NCBI RefSeq assembly: GCF_036417355.1
Contig: NZ_CP143889.1
Location: forward strand, 310,001-374,000
Direction: 5' to 3'
Length of the DNA stretch: 64,000 nt
From: Akkermansia sp. RCC_12PD
GTDB taxonomy: Bacteria > Verrucomicrobiota > Verrucomicrobiia > Verrucomicrobiales > Akkermansiaceae
The position numbers were made by a program, and so were the translations under genes. Shown one piece after another: positions 56,836 to 64,000 of this stretch. Positions within the stretch are counted from its first letter, which is position 1, and each line of letters begins with the position of its first letter. Under the pieces are notes generated by a model. It saw only the letters and a list, made by a program, of their open reading frames with translations, had not been told where the DNA came from and did not search any database.

Positions 56836-56864
56836 TTGACAGAACGGCCCCGTAAAAGTAGGAG
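56836..56864 (+). promoter_or_regulatory. Promoter of the SLC13-type permease gene
   Basis: TTGACA (56836-56841) and TAGGAG (56859-56864), 17 bases apart. The expected leader is about 30 bases. Confidence 0.5.
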
Positions 56865-56901
56865 AGTTGCGCTCCTTATCCGTCAAACCACCCGCCACGA
56901 C

Positions 56902-58773
56902 ATGCCATTTCCCAACATCGACTTCGCCTCCATCATGGGCTGGCTGGATTCCGCCGCTACCCAGCAATGGATTGTAGGCATTCTTCTCGTCTTCCTGTTC
57001 ATCAGCTTTATCAGGGAATGGCTCCCGGTGGAAATCACCGCCCTGGCCGGAACCGCCGTCCTGATGCTCACGGGAATCCTGACGACGGGAGACGTGTTGT
57101 CCAGCTTTGCCAACAGCGGCCCCCTGACGGTCGTGTGCATGTTCATCCTGAGCGCCTCCCTGGAACGCACGGGCCTCATCGGAGACCTCTCCAAGCTATT
57201 CAACAAGGTGGCCAAAGGCAGGGAATTCGCCGCCCTTCTGGTCATCACGCTGGGCGCGTTCGCGGTATCCCCCTTCGTCAACAACACACCGGTGGTCGTC
57301 ATCCTGATGCCCATCGTCCTGGCCTTCTGCCGCGACCACAACATCGCCGCTTCCAAGCTGCTCATCCCCCTCTCCTACGCCACCATCCTGGGCGGCACCT
57401 GCTCCGTTGTGGGCACGTCCACGAACGTGGTCGTGCTGGGGCAGGTTCAAAAGCTGGGCTTTGAAGGCATCCAGATGTTCACCGTGGCTCCCATGGGCCT
57501 CATCTATGCGGCGGCGGGACTGCTCTACCTGTGGACGGCAGGCCGCAAATGGCTGCCTTCCCGCCCCACCCTGTCCACCATGCTTCCCGGCGGCATCCAG
57601 CGCGACTTCCTGCTCCAGGTCCGGATTCCCGCCGGCTCCTCCCATATCGGAACCACCGCCGTGGACCTGATGCAATCCGAACTGCTGGGGACGAAAATCG
57701 TGGAAGTACGCCGCAGAGGCTTCTCCATGCAGGAGGAACTGCAGCACATCACGCTGGAGGAAGGAGACCGCGTGCTGTTCCTGTGCAACGCCAGAAAGGT
57801 CAACCAGGTCCGGGAGGCCAAAGGCGTGGACCTTGGCTGGGATGACAGCCGCGGGCTGGAAACCATGGAACAGCGCGACGTGCAAATCGTGGAAGGCATG
57901 ATCGCCAACAACTCCGAATTCGCCGGGCAGTCCCTCGCGGAACTCAAACTGCGCCAGCGGTTCAACATCTTCGTACTCGCCATTCACAGGCAGGGCAGGA
58001 ACATCACGGACATGGGATCGGACACCAAGCTAATTGCCGGGGACACCCTGCTGCTGGAAGGTCCGCAGGAAGGCATGAACCGCATCCTCACCAAACAGCG
58101 CATCATTCCCCTCAGCCAGCGTCCGGCGGACGCCCACAACCGCAGCAAGCAGGGCTGGGCCATTCTGGCCATGGGCATCTTCATCTTCATCGGCCTGCTC
58201 GGCTCCTTTGAACAGTATGGGGAATTCTTCAAATTCTTCGCGCGCTTCAATCCCTTCTACCTGGCCTTCATCGGCGCCCTGATCGTCGTCATCTCCGGCT
58301 GCATCAAGCCCAAGGAAGCCTACCAGTCCGTGGACTGGGGCATCATTTTCCTGATTCTGGGCATGCTCTGCGTGGGGGAAGCCATGAGCAAGACGGGGCT
58401 TGCCAAGGCCATCGCCTTCGGCGTAGTGGATACCATGGGGCCTCTGGGCTGCCTGTTCGCCATCTCCGGCCTGTACCTGCTGTGCTCCATCCTGACGGAA
58501 ATGATCTCCAACAACGCCGTGGCCGCCGTCATGGGCCCCCTGTCCTATGAAATGGCCCTGCAATTCGACGCCAATCCCCTCCCCTTCATCCTGGCCGTCA
58601 TGTTCGGCGCCAGCGCCAGTTTCTCCACCCCCATCGGCTACCAGACCAACACGTACGTGTACAACGCAGGCGGCTATAAATTCAAAGACTTCGTGAAAGT
58701 CGGCCTCCCCCTCAACCTCCTGCTCTGGGTCATCTTCACCTGCTCTATCGGCTGGCTGTACCCGCTCAAATAG
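56902..58773 (+). CDS. SLC13/DASS-type permease with RCK_C (TrkA-C) domains
   Basis: The ATG at 56902 gives MPFPNIDFASIM and a 623-residue protein; the frame opens earlier without family sequence. Two halves of membrane helices carry the DASS signature loops GTCSVVGTSTNVVVLG and, near the end, GASASFSTPIGYQTNTYVY. Between them (about 205-410) lie two cytoplasmic RCK_C/TrkA-C domains (EVRRRGFSMQEELQHITLEEGDRVLFLC; LAELKLRQRF...GDTLLLEG), which bind regulatory ligands. Members transport sulfate or dicarboxylates with sodium; the substrate is open. It is divergent from gluQ and ends with a hairpin terminator. Confidence 0.88.
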   Translation: MPFPNIDFASIMGWLDSAATQQWIVGILLVFLFISFIREWLPVEITALAGTAVLMLTGILTTGDVLSSFANSGPLTVVCMFILSASLERTGLIGDLSKLFNKVAKGREFAALLVITLGAFAVSPFVNNTPVVVILMPIVLAFCRDHNIAASKLLIPLSYATILGGTCSVVGTSTNVVVLGQVQKLGFEGIQMFTVAPMGLIYAAAGLLYLWTAGRKWLPSRPTLSTMLPGGIQRDFLLQVRIPAGSSHIGTTAVDLMQSELLGTKIVEVRRRGFSMQEELQHITLEEGDRVLFLCNARKVNQVREAKGVDLGWDDSRGLETMEQRDVQIVEGMIANNSEFAGQSLAELKLRQRFNIFVLAIHRQGRNITDMGSDTKLIAGDTLLLEGPQEGMNRILTKQRIIPLSQRPADAHNRSKQGWAILAMGIFIFIGLLGSFEQYGEFFKFFARFNPFYLAFIGALIVVISGCIKPKEAYQSVDWGIIFLILGMLCVGEAMSKTGLAKAIAFGVVDTMGPLGCLFAISGLYLLCSILTEMISNNAVAAVMGPLSYEMALQFDANPLPFILAVMFGASASFSTPIGYQTNTYVYNAGGYKFKDFVKVGLPLNLLLWVIFTCSIGWLYPLK

Positions 58774-58801
58774 GAAAAAGGCCATTCCGGCAAAAACATT
58801 C

Positions 58802-58833
58802 AAGCCTTCATCCCCTTGAAGGCTTTTATTTTT
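58802..58833 (+). terminator. Terminator of the SLC13-type permease gene
   Basis: AAGCCTTCA/TGAAGGCTT stem with a 6-base loop, then TTATTTTT. The remaining 270 bases before the Sel1 gene are AT-rich and show no gene. Confidence 0.8.
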
Positions 58834-59108
58834 CCAACGTTCCTCCGCAGATTCAGCACCGGAAACGGATATGGCAAACACGAAATTTTGCCGGCATCCA
58901 TTACAGGAATGTGCAATATACGGCACATTTTTATTCCGAAATATACGGAAATCAAACTGCTGAAATTCTCCGCTACTCCCGTTATCCTTACTCCACGGTC
59001 AGCCGCGAGAAAACACCCGGAGCCGTTCATCATCCAAAATATATTTACTTTTCCTTTCTTGATATTAACATATTTTTACTGTTCCAAGCTTTTCATATTC
59101 ATAAAATA

Positions 59109-60683
59109 ATGTCTCCCAATCCTTCTGTTCTCTCAACTTCTCCTCCTTGCGGGGAAAAAACGCTCCATGCAGGCAAGGGTTCACTTCTGCCGGTCCTGGT
59201 TCTTCTGGCAGGCTGCGGCCTGTCCGTACCTGCAGTACTCGCCACAGAGGGGACGTCTCCCCCCGCAAATTCCTCAACAAACGCAAAGGGGACCTCTCCG
59301 GCTTTCCAGAAGACTCTCAAGGCCGCGCGGCAGGGAGATATCCAGGCACAGAGAAACCTTGCCGTTTTCTATGCCACAGGAATAGGCGTCAACCAGGACG
59401 ACAAGGAGGCTCTCCAATGGTTAATCCGGGCTGCGGAACAAGGAAACGCCGAGGACCAATATAATGTTGGCACTTATTATGAGCACGGGAAAGGCACGGC
59501 CCAAAATTCCGGGGAAGCCGTCAAATGGTTTACTATGGCTGCCCGGCAGGGAAATGCTGACGCACAATACAGCCTCGGCATAGCCTATTACCAGGGAAAA
59601 GGCGTGAACCAGGACTTCCAGGAAGCCGCAAAATGGTTCGCACTGGGAGCCGCACAGGGAAACGCTGACGCGCAACACAACCTCGGTGTGCTTTACCAGG
59701 ATGGGCAAGGCGTCCCTCAGGACTTCAAAACAGCCGTCAAATGGTTCTCCATGTCTGCCGAACAGGGGAATGCCAAAGCCCAGACTGTCCTCGGCGGCTG
59801 TTACATGCGGGGAACAGGCGTAAATCAGGACCTGCAGAAAGCCATTAAATTGTTCCTTCTGGCGGCGGAACAGGGAAACGCCCAGGCACAAAACAATCTG
59901 GCCTTCTGCTATGAAAGCGGAACCGGCGTGGACCGGGACCCCAAAGAAGCCGTCAAATGGTTCACCGCTGCCGCCAAGCAGGGATACACGCAAGCCCAGA
60001 ACAATCTGGGCCTTTGTTATCTTGAAGGGAACGGCGTGGACCAAAATCCCGGGGAAGCCGTCAAATGGTTCACCACTGCCGCCAGACTGGGTGACTCCCA
60101 GGCTCAAAACCAGCTCGGCACCTGCTGCATGGCGGGAATAGGCGTGGACCAGAACCCCGGGGAAGCCGTCAAATGGTTTACCGCTGCCGCCAAACAGGGG
60201 AATGCCCTGGCTCAGGAGAATCTTGCCCAGTGCTATCTTCAGGGGCTGGGCGTTCCTGCGGACTTCAAGGAGGCGGCCAAATGGTTTATTCCGGCCGCCA
60301 AGCAGGGACAGGCCTCAGCCCAATATACCCTAGGACTTTTTTATCAGGATGGCATAGGAGTGCCACAGGATATTGAAGAAGCCGTGAGATGGTATACCGC
60401 CGCCGCCAAACAGGGGAACCCCCAGGCGCAGAACAACCTCGGCGTCTGTTATTTAAAAGGAACAGGAGTAAATCAAAATCTCAAGGAAGCCGCCAAATGG
60501 ATTACTCTGTCAGCGCAGCAGGGTGCTCCCGAGGCCCAGCATACCCTCGGGGTTTTCTACGAAAAAGGAATAGGAGTGGAAACGGACCTTTCCAAGGCAA
60601 AGGAATGGTGGAAAAAAGCGGCGGACCAGGGCTTTGAGCTTTCCGTTCAGAAATTAAAGGAATACCCGTCCCTGTTTCAATAA
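59109..60683 (+). CDS. Sel1-repeat (TPR-like) lipoprotein with 12 repeats
   Basis: I choose the ATG at 59109 because it gives an N-terminal stretch ending in LVLLAGC, a lipobox near residue 37. The frame runs further upstream without sense. After a Ser/Thr/Pro linker come twelve Sel1-like repeats of 36 residues, nearly continuous to the C-terminus. Each carries the pattern A.QGNA.AQ.NLG..Y..G.GV.QD..EA.KWF. The repeats are close at DNA level too (for example CCGTCAAATGGTTTAC recurs), implying recent unit duplication. Sel1 solenoids bind proteins and often act in signalling or envelope complexes. The partner is unknown. Confidence 0.82.
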   Translation: MSPNPSVLSTSPPCGEKTLHAGKGSLLPVLVLLAGCGLSVPAVLATEGTSPPANSSTNAKGTSPAFQKTLKAARQGDIQAQRNLAVFYATGIGVNQDDKEALQWLIRAAEQGNAEDQYNVGTYYEHGKGTAQNSGEAVKWFTMAARQGNADAQYSLGIAYYQGKGVNQDFQEAAKWFALGAAQGNADAQHNLGVLYQDGQGVPQDFKTAVKWFSMSAEQGNAKAQTVLGGCYMRGTGVNQDLQKAIKLFLLAAEQGNAQAQNNLAFCYESGTGVDRDPKEAVKWFTAAAKQGYTQAQNNLGLCYLEGNGVDQNPGEAVKWFTTAARLGDSQAQNQLGTCCMAGIGVDQNPGEAVKWFTAAAKQGNALAQENLAQCYLQGLGVPADFKEAAKWFIPAAKQGQASAQYTLGLFYQDGIGVPQDIEEAVRWYTAAAKQGNPQAQNNLGVCYLKGTGVNQNLKEAAKWITLSAQQGAPEAQHTLGVFYEKGIGVETDLSKAKEWWKKAADQGFELSVQKLKEYPSLFQ

Positions 60684-60717
60684 AAGGCATTGCTGCTGTA
60701 AAATATATTCGGAAAAA

Positions 60718-60764
60718 CTTTCCTTCTCCCTTCTCTATGGTAAAGAATAAAGGGAGAAGGAAAG
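60718..60764. terminator. Inverted repeat between Sel1 gene and gmk (possible bidirectional terminator)
   Basis: CTTTCCTTCTCCCTT (60718-60732) pairs perfectly over 15 bases with AAGGGAGAAGGAAAG (60750-60764) around a 17-base loop. It lies between the convergent Sel1 and gmk genes. U-rich tails are weak on both sides. Confidence 0.55.
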
Positions 60765-60783
60765 AAGGCCGAATTCCGGATTC

Positions 60784-61380
60784 CTATTCCCGCATCAGTC
60801 CCACGCGCATGGACTGGCACTTGATCAGGGCGGAAAAAGCGGCGTAATCCGCCTCCCGGTCGGAGGAAACCAGGCAGTACTGGTACTGCGGCAGGCAGGC
60901 GTCTTCCTGCGCGGCGTTCCGCAGACGCAGGGAAATGGTTTCATCACCATCCGTCTGCCGTCCGCAAAGGCGCTTTTTCAACTCCTGCTGCGGCACATGA
61001 ATGTAAACGTCCGCATAACACCGGGGAAGAATGCCGTCCCGGCACGCGCGGACCTGGGCAGCCCCCTGCACGTCAATATCCATCACCACGGTTTTCCCCT
61101 GTTCCAGAAGGTCCAGAATGTCCGCCTTCAGCGTGCCGTAGCGGTTGCCGTGTACCTCCGCGTATTCCAGAAAATCCCCCTTCTCCACCCTGGCGGCGAA
61201 TTCGGAGGGAGTCAGGAAGTGGTAGTCCACGCCGTTCACCTCTCCCGGCCTGGGCTGGCGGGTCGTGCAGGAAATGCTGTACACGCACAGTCCGTTTTCC
61301 GTCGCCCGGCGGCATAAAGTCGTCTTTCCGGAACCGGAGGGACCAGAAACCACCAGCAAAGTTCCCAAATGCTGTTTCAT
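60784..61380 (-). CDS. gmk: Guanylate kinase
   Basis: Gmk phosphorylates GMP to GDP. The start MKQHLGTLLVVSGPSGSG at 61380 is chosen because it places the P-loop GPSGSGKTT at residues 13-21, as in the family; the longer frame to 61557 overlaps yicC. The GMP-binding SCTTRQPRPGEVNGVDYHFL and the downstream VVMDIDVQGA (Asp) and RLCGRQTDGDETISLRL lid are intact. Its 198-residue length is typical. It is last in an avtA-yicC-gmk run, five bases from yicC. Confidence 0.96.
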   Translation of the reverse strand: MKQHLGTLLVVSGPSGSGKTTLCRRATENGLCVYSISCTTRQPRPGEVNGVDYHFLTPSEFAARVEKGDFLEYAEVHGNRYGTLKADILDLLEQGKTVVMDIDVQGAAQVRACRDGILPRCYADVYIHVPQQELKKRLCGRQTDGDETISLRLRNAAQEDACLPQYQYCLVSSDREADYAAFSALIKCQSMRVGLMRE

Positions 61381-61385
61381 GGCTG

Positions 61386-62261
61386 TTATTCGATATTCTG
61401 AACCTGTTCCCTGATTTTTTCCAGTTCCGTCTTGGCGGCCACCACCAGATGGGACAGCGTGGAGTCGTTCGCCTTGGAACCGATGGTGTTGAATTCCCGG
61501 AAAATCTCCTGGCAAAGGAAGTCCAATGGCCTTCCGGCGGGGGCGGAAGAATCGCACAGGGTGCGGAATTGGTCAAAGTGGGAGGAAAGGCGCGTGGTCT
61601 CCTCGGAAATGTCGCATTTGTCCGCAAACAGGGCCACTTCCCGGATGATGCGCTCGTCATCCGCAGAGACGGAAAGGTCCGCTTCCGCCAGGCGCTTGAG
61701 CATGGCTTCCCTCAGCCTGACGGGAACGGAAGGGGCGTGTTCCGCGATCTTGTTCCGGTACTTTTCCAGGGTTTCCAGCTTGCCGAGCACATCCGCCTTC
61801 AGGTTGGCGCCCTCCGCCGCGCGCATGGCGAGGAAATCTTTCAGGGCCGCCCTGAGGGCCTCTTCCACCGCAGGCCATGCTTCCTCCGGGGAAAGCGCGG
61901 TTTCCGCCTCGGAGGCGATGATGTCCAGCCTCAGCAGGTCGGACGCCTGCAACGTCATGGGCCGGGCCGCCAGATCGGAGGCGCGGTTCAGCAGCCCCAC
62001 TAGGGAGGCCAGCTTCCTTTCGTCCAATTGGAGGGAGCCGTCCGCTTCCTCCGTCCGTTCCAGGGAGATGGAAACACCTACGCGGCCACGGGAAACGCTT
62101 CCCTGCACGATGGAGCGCACGGGGGCATCCCACTCCGCGCAGTTGCGCGGCACGTTGACGGCTATTTCCGTCTGCTTGCGGTTTACTCCGGATATTTCAA
62201 CTGGAATGTTGTAACGGTCTGTCTGGGCAACGGCTCTACCAAAGCCGGTCATGCTGTTCAT
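61386..62261 (-). CDS. yicC: YicC-family endoribonuclease
   Basis: The 291-residue protein starts with MNSMTGFGRA, the signature of the family, and ends with HLVVAAKTELEKIREQVQNIE, also typical. E. coli YicC is an RNA-binding endonuclease that promotes decay of the sRNA RyhB. The pairing with gmk immediately downstream (five-base gap) is a widely conserved arrangement. It lies 21 bases after avtA. Function beyond RNA processing is uncertain in this phylum. Confidence 0.93.
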   Translation of the reverse strand: MNSMTGFGRAVAQTDRYNIPVEISGVNRKQTEIAVNVPRNCAEWDAPVRSIVQGSVSRGRVGVSISLERTEEADGSLQLDERKLASLVGLLNRASDLAARPMTLQASDLLRLDIIASEAETALSPEEAWPAVEEALRAALKDFLAMRAAEGANLKADVLGKLETLEKYRNKIAEHAPSVPVRLREAMLKRLAEADLSVSADDERIIREVALFADKCDISEETTRLSSHFDQFRTLCDSSAPAGRPLDFLCQEIFREFNTIGSKANDSTLSHLVVAAKTELEKIREQVQNIE

Positions 62262-62282
62262 GGATTGCGATTTCGGATTGGG

Positions 62283-63557
62283 TTAGGAATGGGTATAGGC
62301 GCGCTTCACTTCGTCAGCCACGATGGAAAGCCCCTTGCGCAGCAGTTCTTCAGTCTGAGTGAAGCTGATGCGTATGCACTCATGCCTGTGGGGCCACGGC
62401 TCCCGGCCCTCCGGCAGGGCAAAGAAGAAATGATGGCCCGGATTCACGAAACAGCCGCGAGCCTTGCAGCGTTCATACAATTCCTGGCAGGTGATGGGGA
62501 GACCCTCAAACCACAGCCACAGGAACATGGCCCCTTCGCTTTTGTGCACGCGCCAGGGAATCTCTTCCCCGAAAAGTTCCGGCAACAGGGACAGAGCGAA
62601 GTCAGCCCTGCTCCGGTAAAACGGCGTCAGTGTTTCACGGCACACGTGCTCCAGCGTGCCATCCTCCAGATAGGGAGTCACCAGCGCCTGCCCCAGATTG
62701 TTGGGGCACAGGGAGGAAGTCGTAACCATGCTGACCACGGCGCGGATGATGTCCGGCCGGGCGATCACGATTCCGGTGCGCGTGCCTGGCAGTCCGATCT
62801 TGGACAGGCTCATGGTCAGGATCATGTTCTCGTCCCAAACGGGCTTGACCGGGACAAAGCAGATATTGGGCAGTGGCGCGCCGTACGCGTTGTCGATCAT
62901 CAGCGGCACTCCGGCGCGGGAAGTCAACGCCCGCAGGCGGTCCAGCTCCTCGTCCGTCACCACGTTGCCCGTCGGATTCGTGGGGCGGGACATGCAGACG
63001 GCAGCCGTTTCCGGGCGGACGTCCAGACGGTCAAAGTCGATCACGTACTTGAACAAATGCTCGTCCAGCATGCGGATTCCAGGGCGGATGCCGCGGAACA
63101 TCACGCCGCCGCACAGGGACTGGGACTGGTAGCCCACATAATCGGGACAAAGGGGAAAGAGAATTTCACGGATGCCGCCTTCCGCACAGGGGCCGGCAAG
63201 CATATTGAAAAGCGTGAAGCAGGCCATCTGGCCGCCCTGGGTGATGGCGATGTTCTCCGGCTTCAGGTTCCAGCCGCAGCGGTCATTGAGAAAGCGGGCC
63301 AGGGCACGAATAAAGGCAGGGTCGCCCCCCGGATGGGCGTAATGGCCCACGAGCACGTCAAACCGCCCGTCCCGGACCAGTTCCATCATGCTGCGCCGCC
63401 ACAGTTCCGTCACTTCCGGAATCACGGCGGGGCTCCCCCCGTTCAACTGGCACAGGCCGGGATCTCCGGAATGGAGGGCCTTGAACAAATCCTCCATCAA
63501 ATCATCAATCCCGGTCCTGGCCGTCAGATGGCCTCCTATCTCCGATAATTGCATCAT
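62283..63557 (-). CDS. avtA: Valine-pyruvate aminotransferase
   Basis: AvtA is a PLP aminotransferase exchanging valine/alanine-type amino and keto groups. The ATG at 63557 (or 63554) gives a start, MMQLSEIGGHLTARTGI, that lines up with E. coli AvtA; the frame is open to 63620 but that part has no counterpart. Family blocks are GGSPAVIPEV, FPLCPDYVGY, SRPTNPTGNVVTDEEL, DNAYGAPLP, the PLP lysine in MSLSKIGLPGTRTG and EGAMFLWLWFEGLPI. The 424-residue length is near normal. It begins the avtA-yicC-gmk run and is divergent from the lipoprotein gene at 63665. Confidence 0.93.
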   Translation of the reverse strand: MMQLSEIGGHLTARTGIDDLMEDLFKALHSGDPGLCQLNGGSPAVIPEVTELWRRSMMELVRDGRFDVLVGHYAHPGGDPAFIRALARFLNDRCGWNLKPENIAITQGGQMACFTLFNMLAGPCAEGGIREILFPLCPDYVGYQSQSLCGGVMFRGIRPGIRMLDEHLFKYVIDFDRLDVRPETAAVCMSRPTNPTGNVVTDEELDRLRALTSRAGVPLMIDNAYGAPLPNICFVPVKPVWDENMILTMSLSKIGLPGTRTGIVIARPDIIRAVVSMVTTSSLCPNNLGQALVTPYLEDGTLEHVCRETLTPFYRSRADFALSLLPELFGEEIPWRVHKSEGAMFLWLWFEGLPITCQELYERCKARGCFVNPGHHFFFALPEGREPWPHRHECIRISFTQTEELLRKGLSIVADEVKRAYTHS

Positions 63558-63664
63558 GCCGGGGGCATTGTAGCCGCACGCGCGTTTTATGCGAGCAAAA
63601 TCATTGTTTTGCAGGCGCATGAACAGTTTGACTTTCCCCCCCGATCAAGGGCATAATCCCCGGC

Positions 63665-64000
63665 ATGTTCAATATCGTGCGATTCACCAGGCCAGCCTTT
63701 CCGGCACTGGCGCTTGTACTGACCCTCTCCGCGTGCGACAACGGCACGAACACGGCCCTGACCTCCCTGATTACGGGCGGGTCCACAACGGAACACCAGC
63801 AGCTCCACGCACAGCTCCAGCAGACGAAGGAAGCCCTGGCCCAAATGGACCAGGAAATCAGGCAGGCAGAATCCCACGACGCACGCGTGAATTACGATCT
63901 GCAGAAGCGGCTTTCCAATCCCGGAAAAATCCGAACGCCATTCACGGTAAAGGATATGGACATCCTGCCCTCCAAGCGCCGGGACTTCGAACACCTGTGC
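63665..64000 (+). CDS. Putative lipoprotein with coiled coil (partial, cut by the window end)
   Basis: The frame opens at the ATG at 63665 with a lipoprotein signal (MFNIVRFTRPAFPALALVLTLSAC, lipobox LSAC at about residue 21-24). It continues for 112 codons to the window edge. After the anchor there is a Thr/Ser segment and a Gln-rich heptad-like stretch (HAQLQQTKEALAQMDQEI), suggesting a coiled coil. The family is not recognised. It is divergent from avtA. Confidence 0.65.
   Translation, partial: MFNIVRFTRPAFPALALVLTLSACDNGTNTALTSLITGGSTTEHQQLHAQLQQTKEALAQMDQEIRQAESHDARVNYDLQKRLSNPGKIRTPFTVKDMDILPSKRRDFEHLC

Noticed and set aside
59300-60660. Direct DNA repeats at about 108-base spacing that could suggest a CRISPR or satellite
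   Set aside because: The period equals 36 codons and the repeats translate to Sel1 units; there are no unique spacers.

Overview
The window is bacterial chromosome of high GC content. It most likely comes from Akkermansia or a close relative in the Verrucomicrobiota (inference). The pointers are three pseudopilin-like proteins matching the Verru_Chthon cassette families, a giant surface protein built of autotransporter-associated beta-strand repeats, an M60 (mucinase-type) metallopeptidase, a K+-dependent membrane pyrophosphatase, and almost no Shine-Dalgarno sequences. Gene density is high and most of the content is core genome. I saw no tRNA, rRNA, CRISPR array, IS element or integrase.

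Layout. 1-6442 (minus): a giant secreted beta-helix/autotransporter-type protein running off the left edge. Its reading frame changes at an 8-G run. 6690-13377 (minus): a complete trp operon, trpE-trpGD-trpC-trpF-trpB-trpA, with overlapping genes and a strong terminator. Upstream lie a consensus promoter, a 35-codon leader peptide with tandem Trp codons, a 10-bp antiterminator pairing and a U-tailed attenuator. 13546-18487 (minus): a small lipoprotein, the membrane pyrophosphatase, an aldo/keto reductase and a lipoate-pathway acyltransferase. 18586-21260 (minus): three pseudopilin-like genes. 21618-25244: a membrane-anchored EEP-family phosphodiesterase, then an ECF sigma factor and a PAS-PAS-PP2C phosphatase.

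25241-33539 (minus): a WD40-like secreted protein, an MFS exporter, a coiled-coil-anchored M60 peptidase, and an operon of alpha/beta-hydrolase-like protein, OmpA-domain protein and HAD phosphatase. 33808-35881: LptF/G permease and a beta-phosphoglucomutase-like HAD. 35960-37857: two tandem paralogous secreted proteins with duplicated promoters, and a GYF_2 membrane protein. 38327-41617 (minus): fabD, rplQ and rpoA. 41830-45367 (plus): LOG-family hydrolase, prepilin peptidase with an inserted domain, and a secreted EF-hand protein. 45650-50104 (minus): fused SecDF, a lipoprotein polysaccharide deacetylase and a LolA-like protein.

50245-58773: YfiH-family protein, an orphan phage-capsid-like gene, ThuA, aroD, menA, a small lipoprotein, a membrane protein, gluQ (minus) and an SLC13/RCK transporter. 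59109-60683: a 12-repeat Sel1 lipoprotein. 60784-63557 (minus): an avtA-yicC-gmk operon. 63665 to the end: start of a lipoprotein.

Themes. Aromatic metabolism is represented by aroD (shikimate), menA (menaquinone) and the full trp branch. Envelope biogenesis is represented by SecDF, Lpt permease, LolA-like, OmpA, prepilin peptidase and pseudopilins. Host-facing secreted factors are represented by the giant beta-helix protein and the M60 peptidase. The strongest regulatory signal is the trp attenuator. The most out-of-place gene is the lone capsid-fold protein. Several recognisable promoters place the predicted transcription start within a few bases of the start codon, which suggests widespread leaderless or near-leaderless mRNAs.
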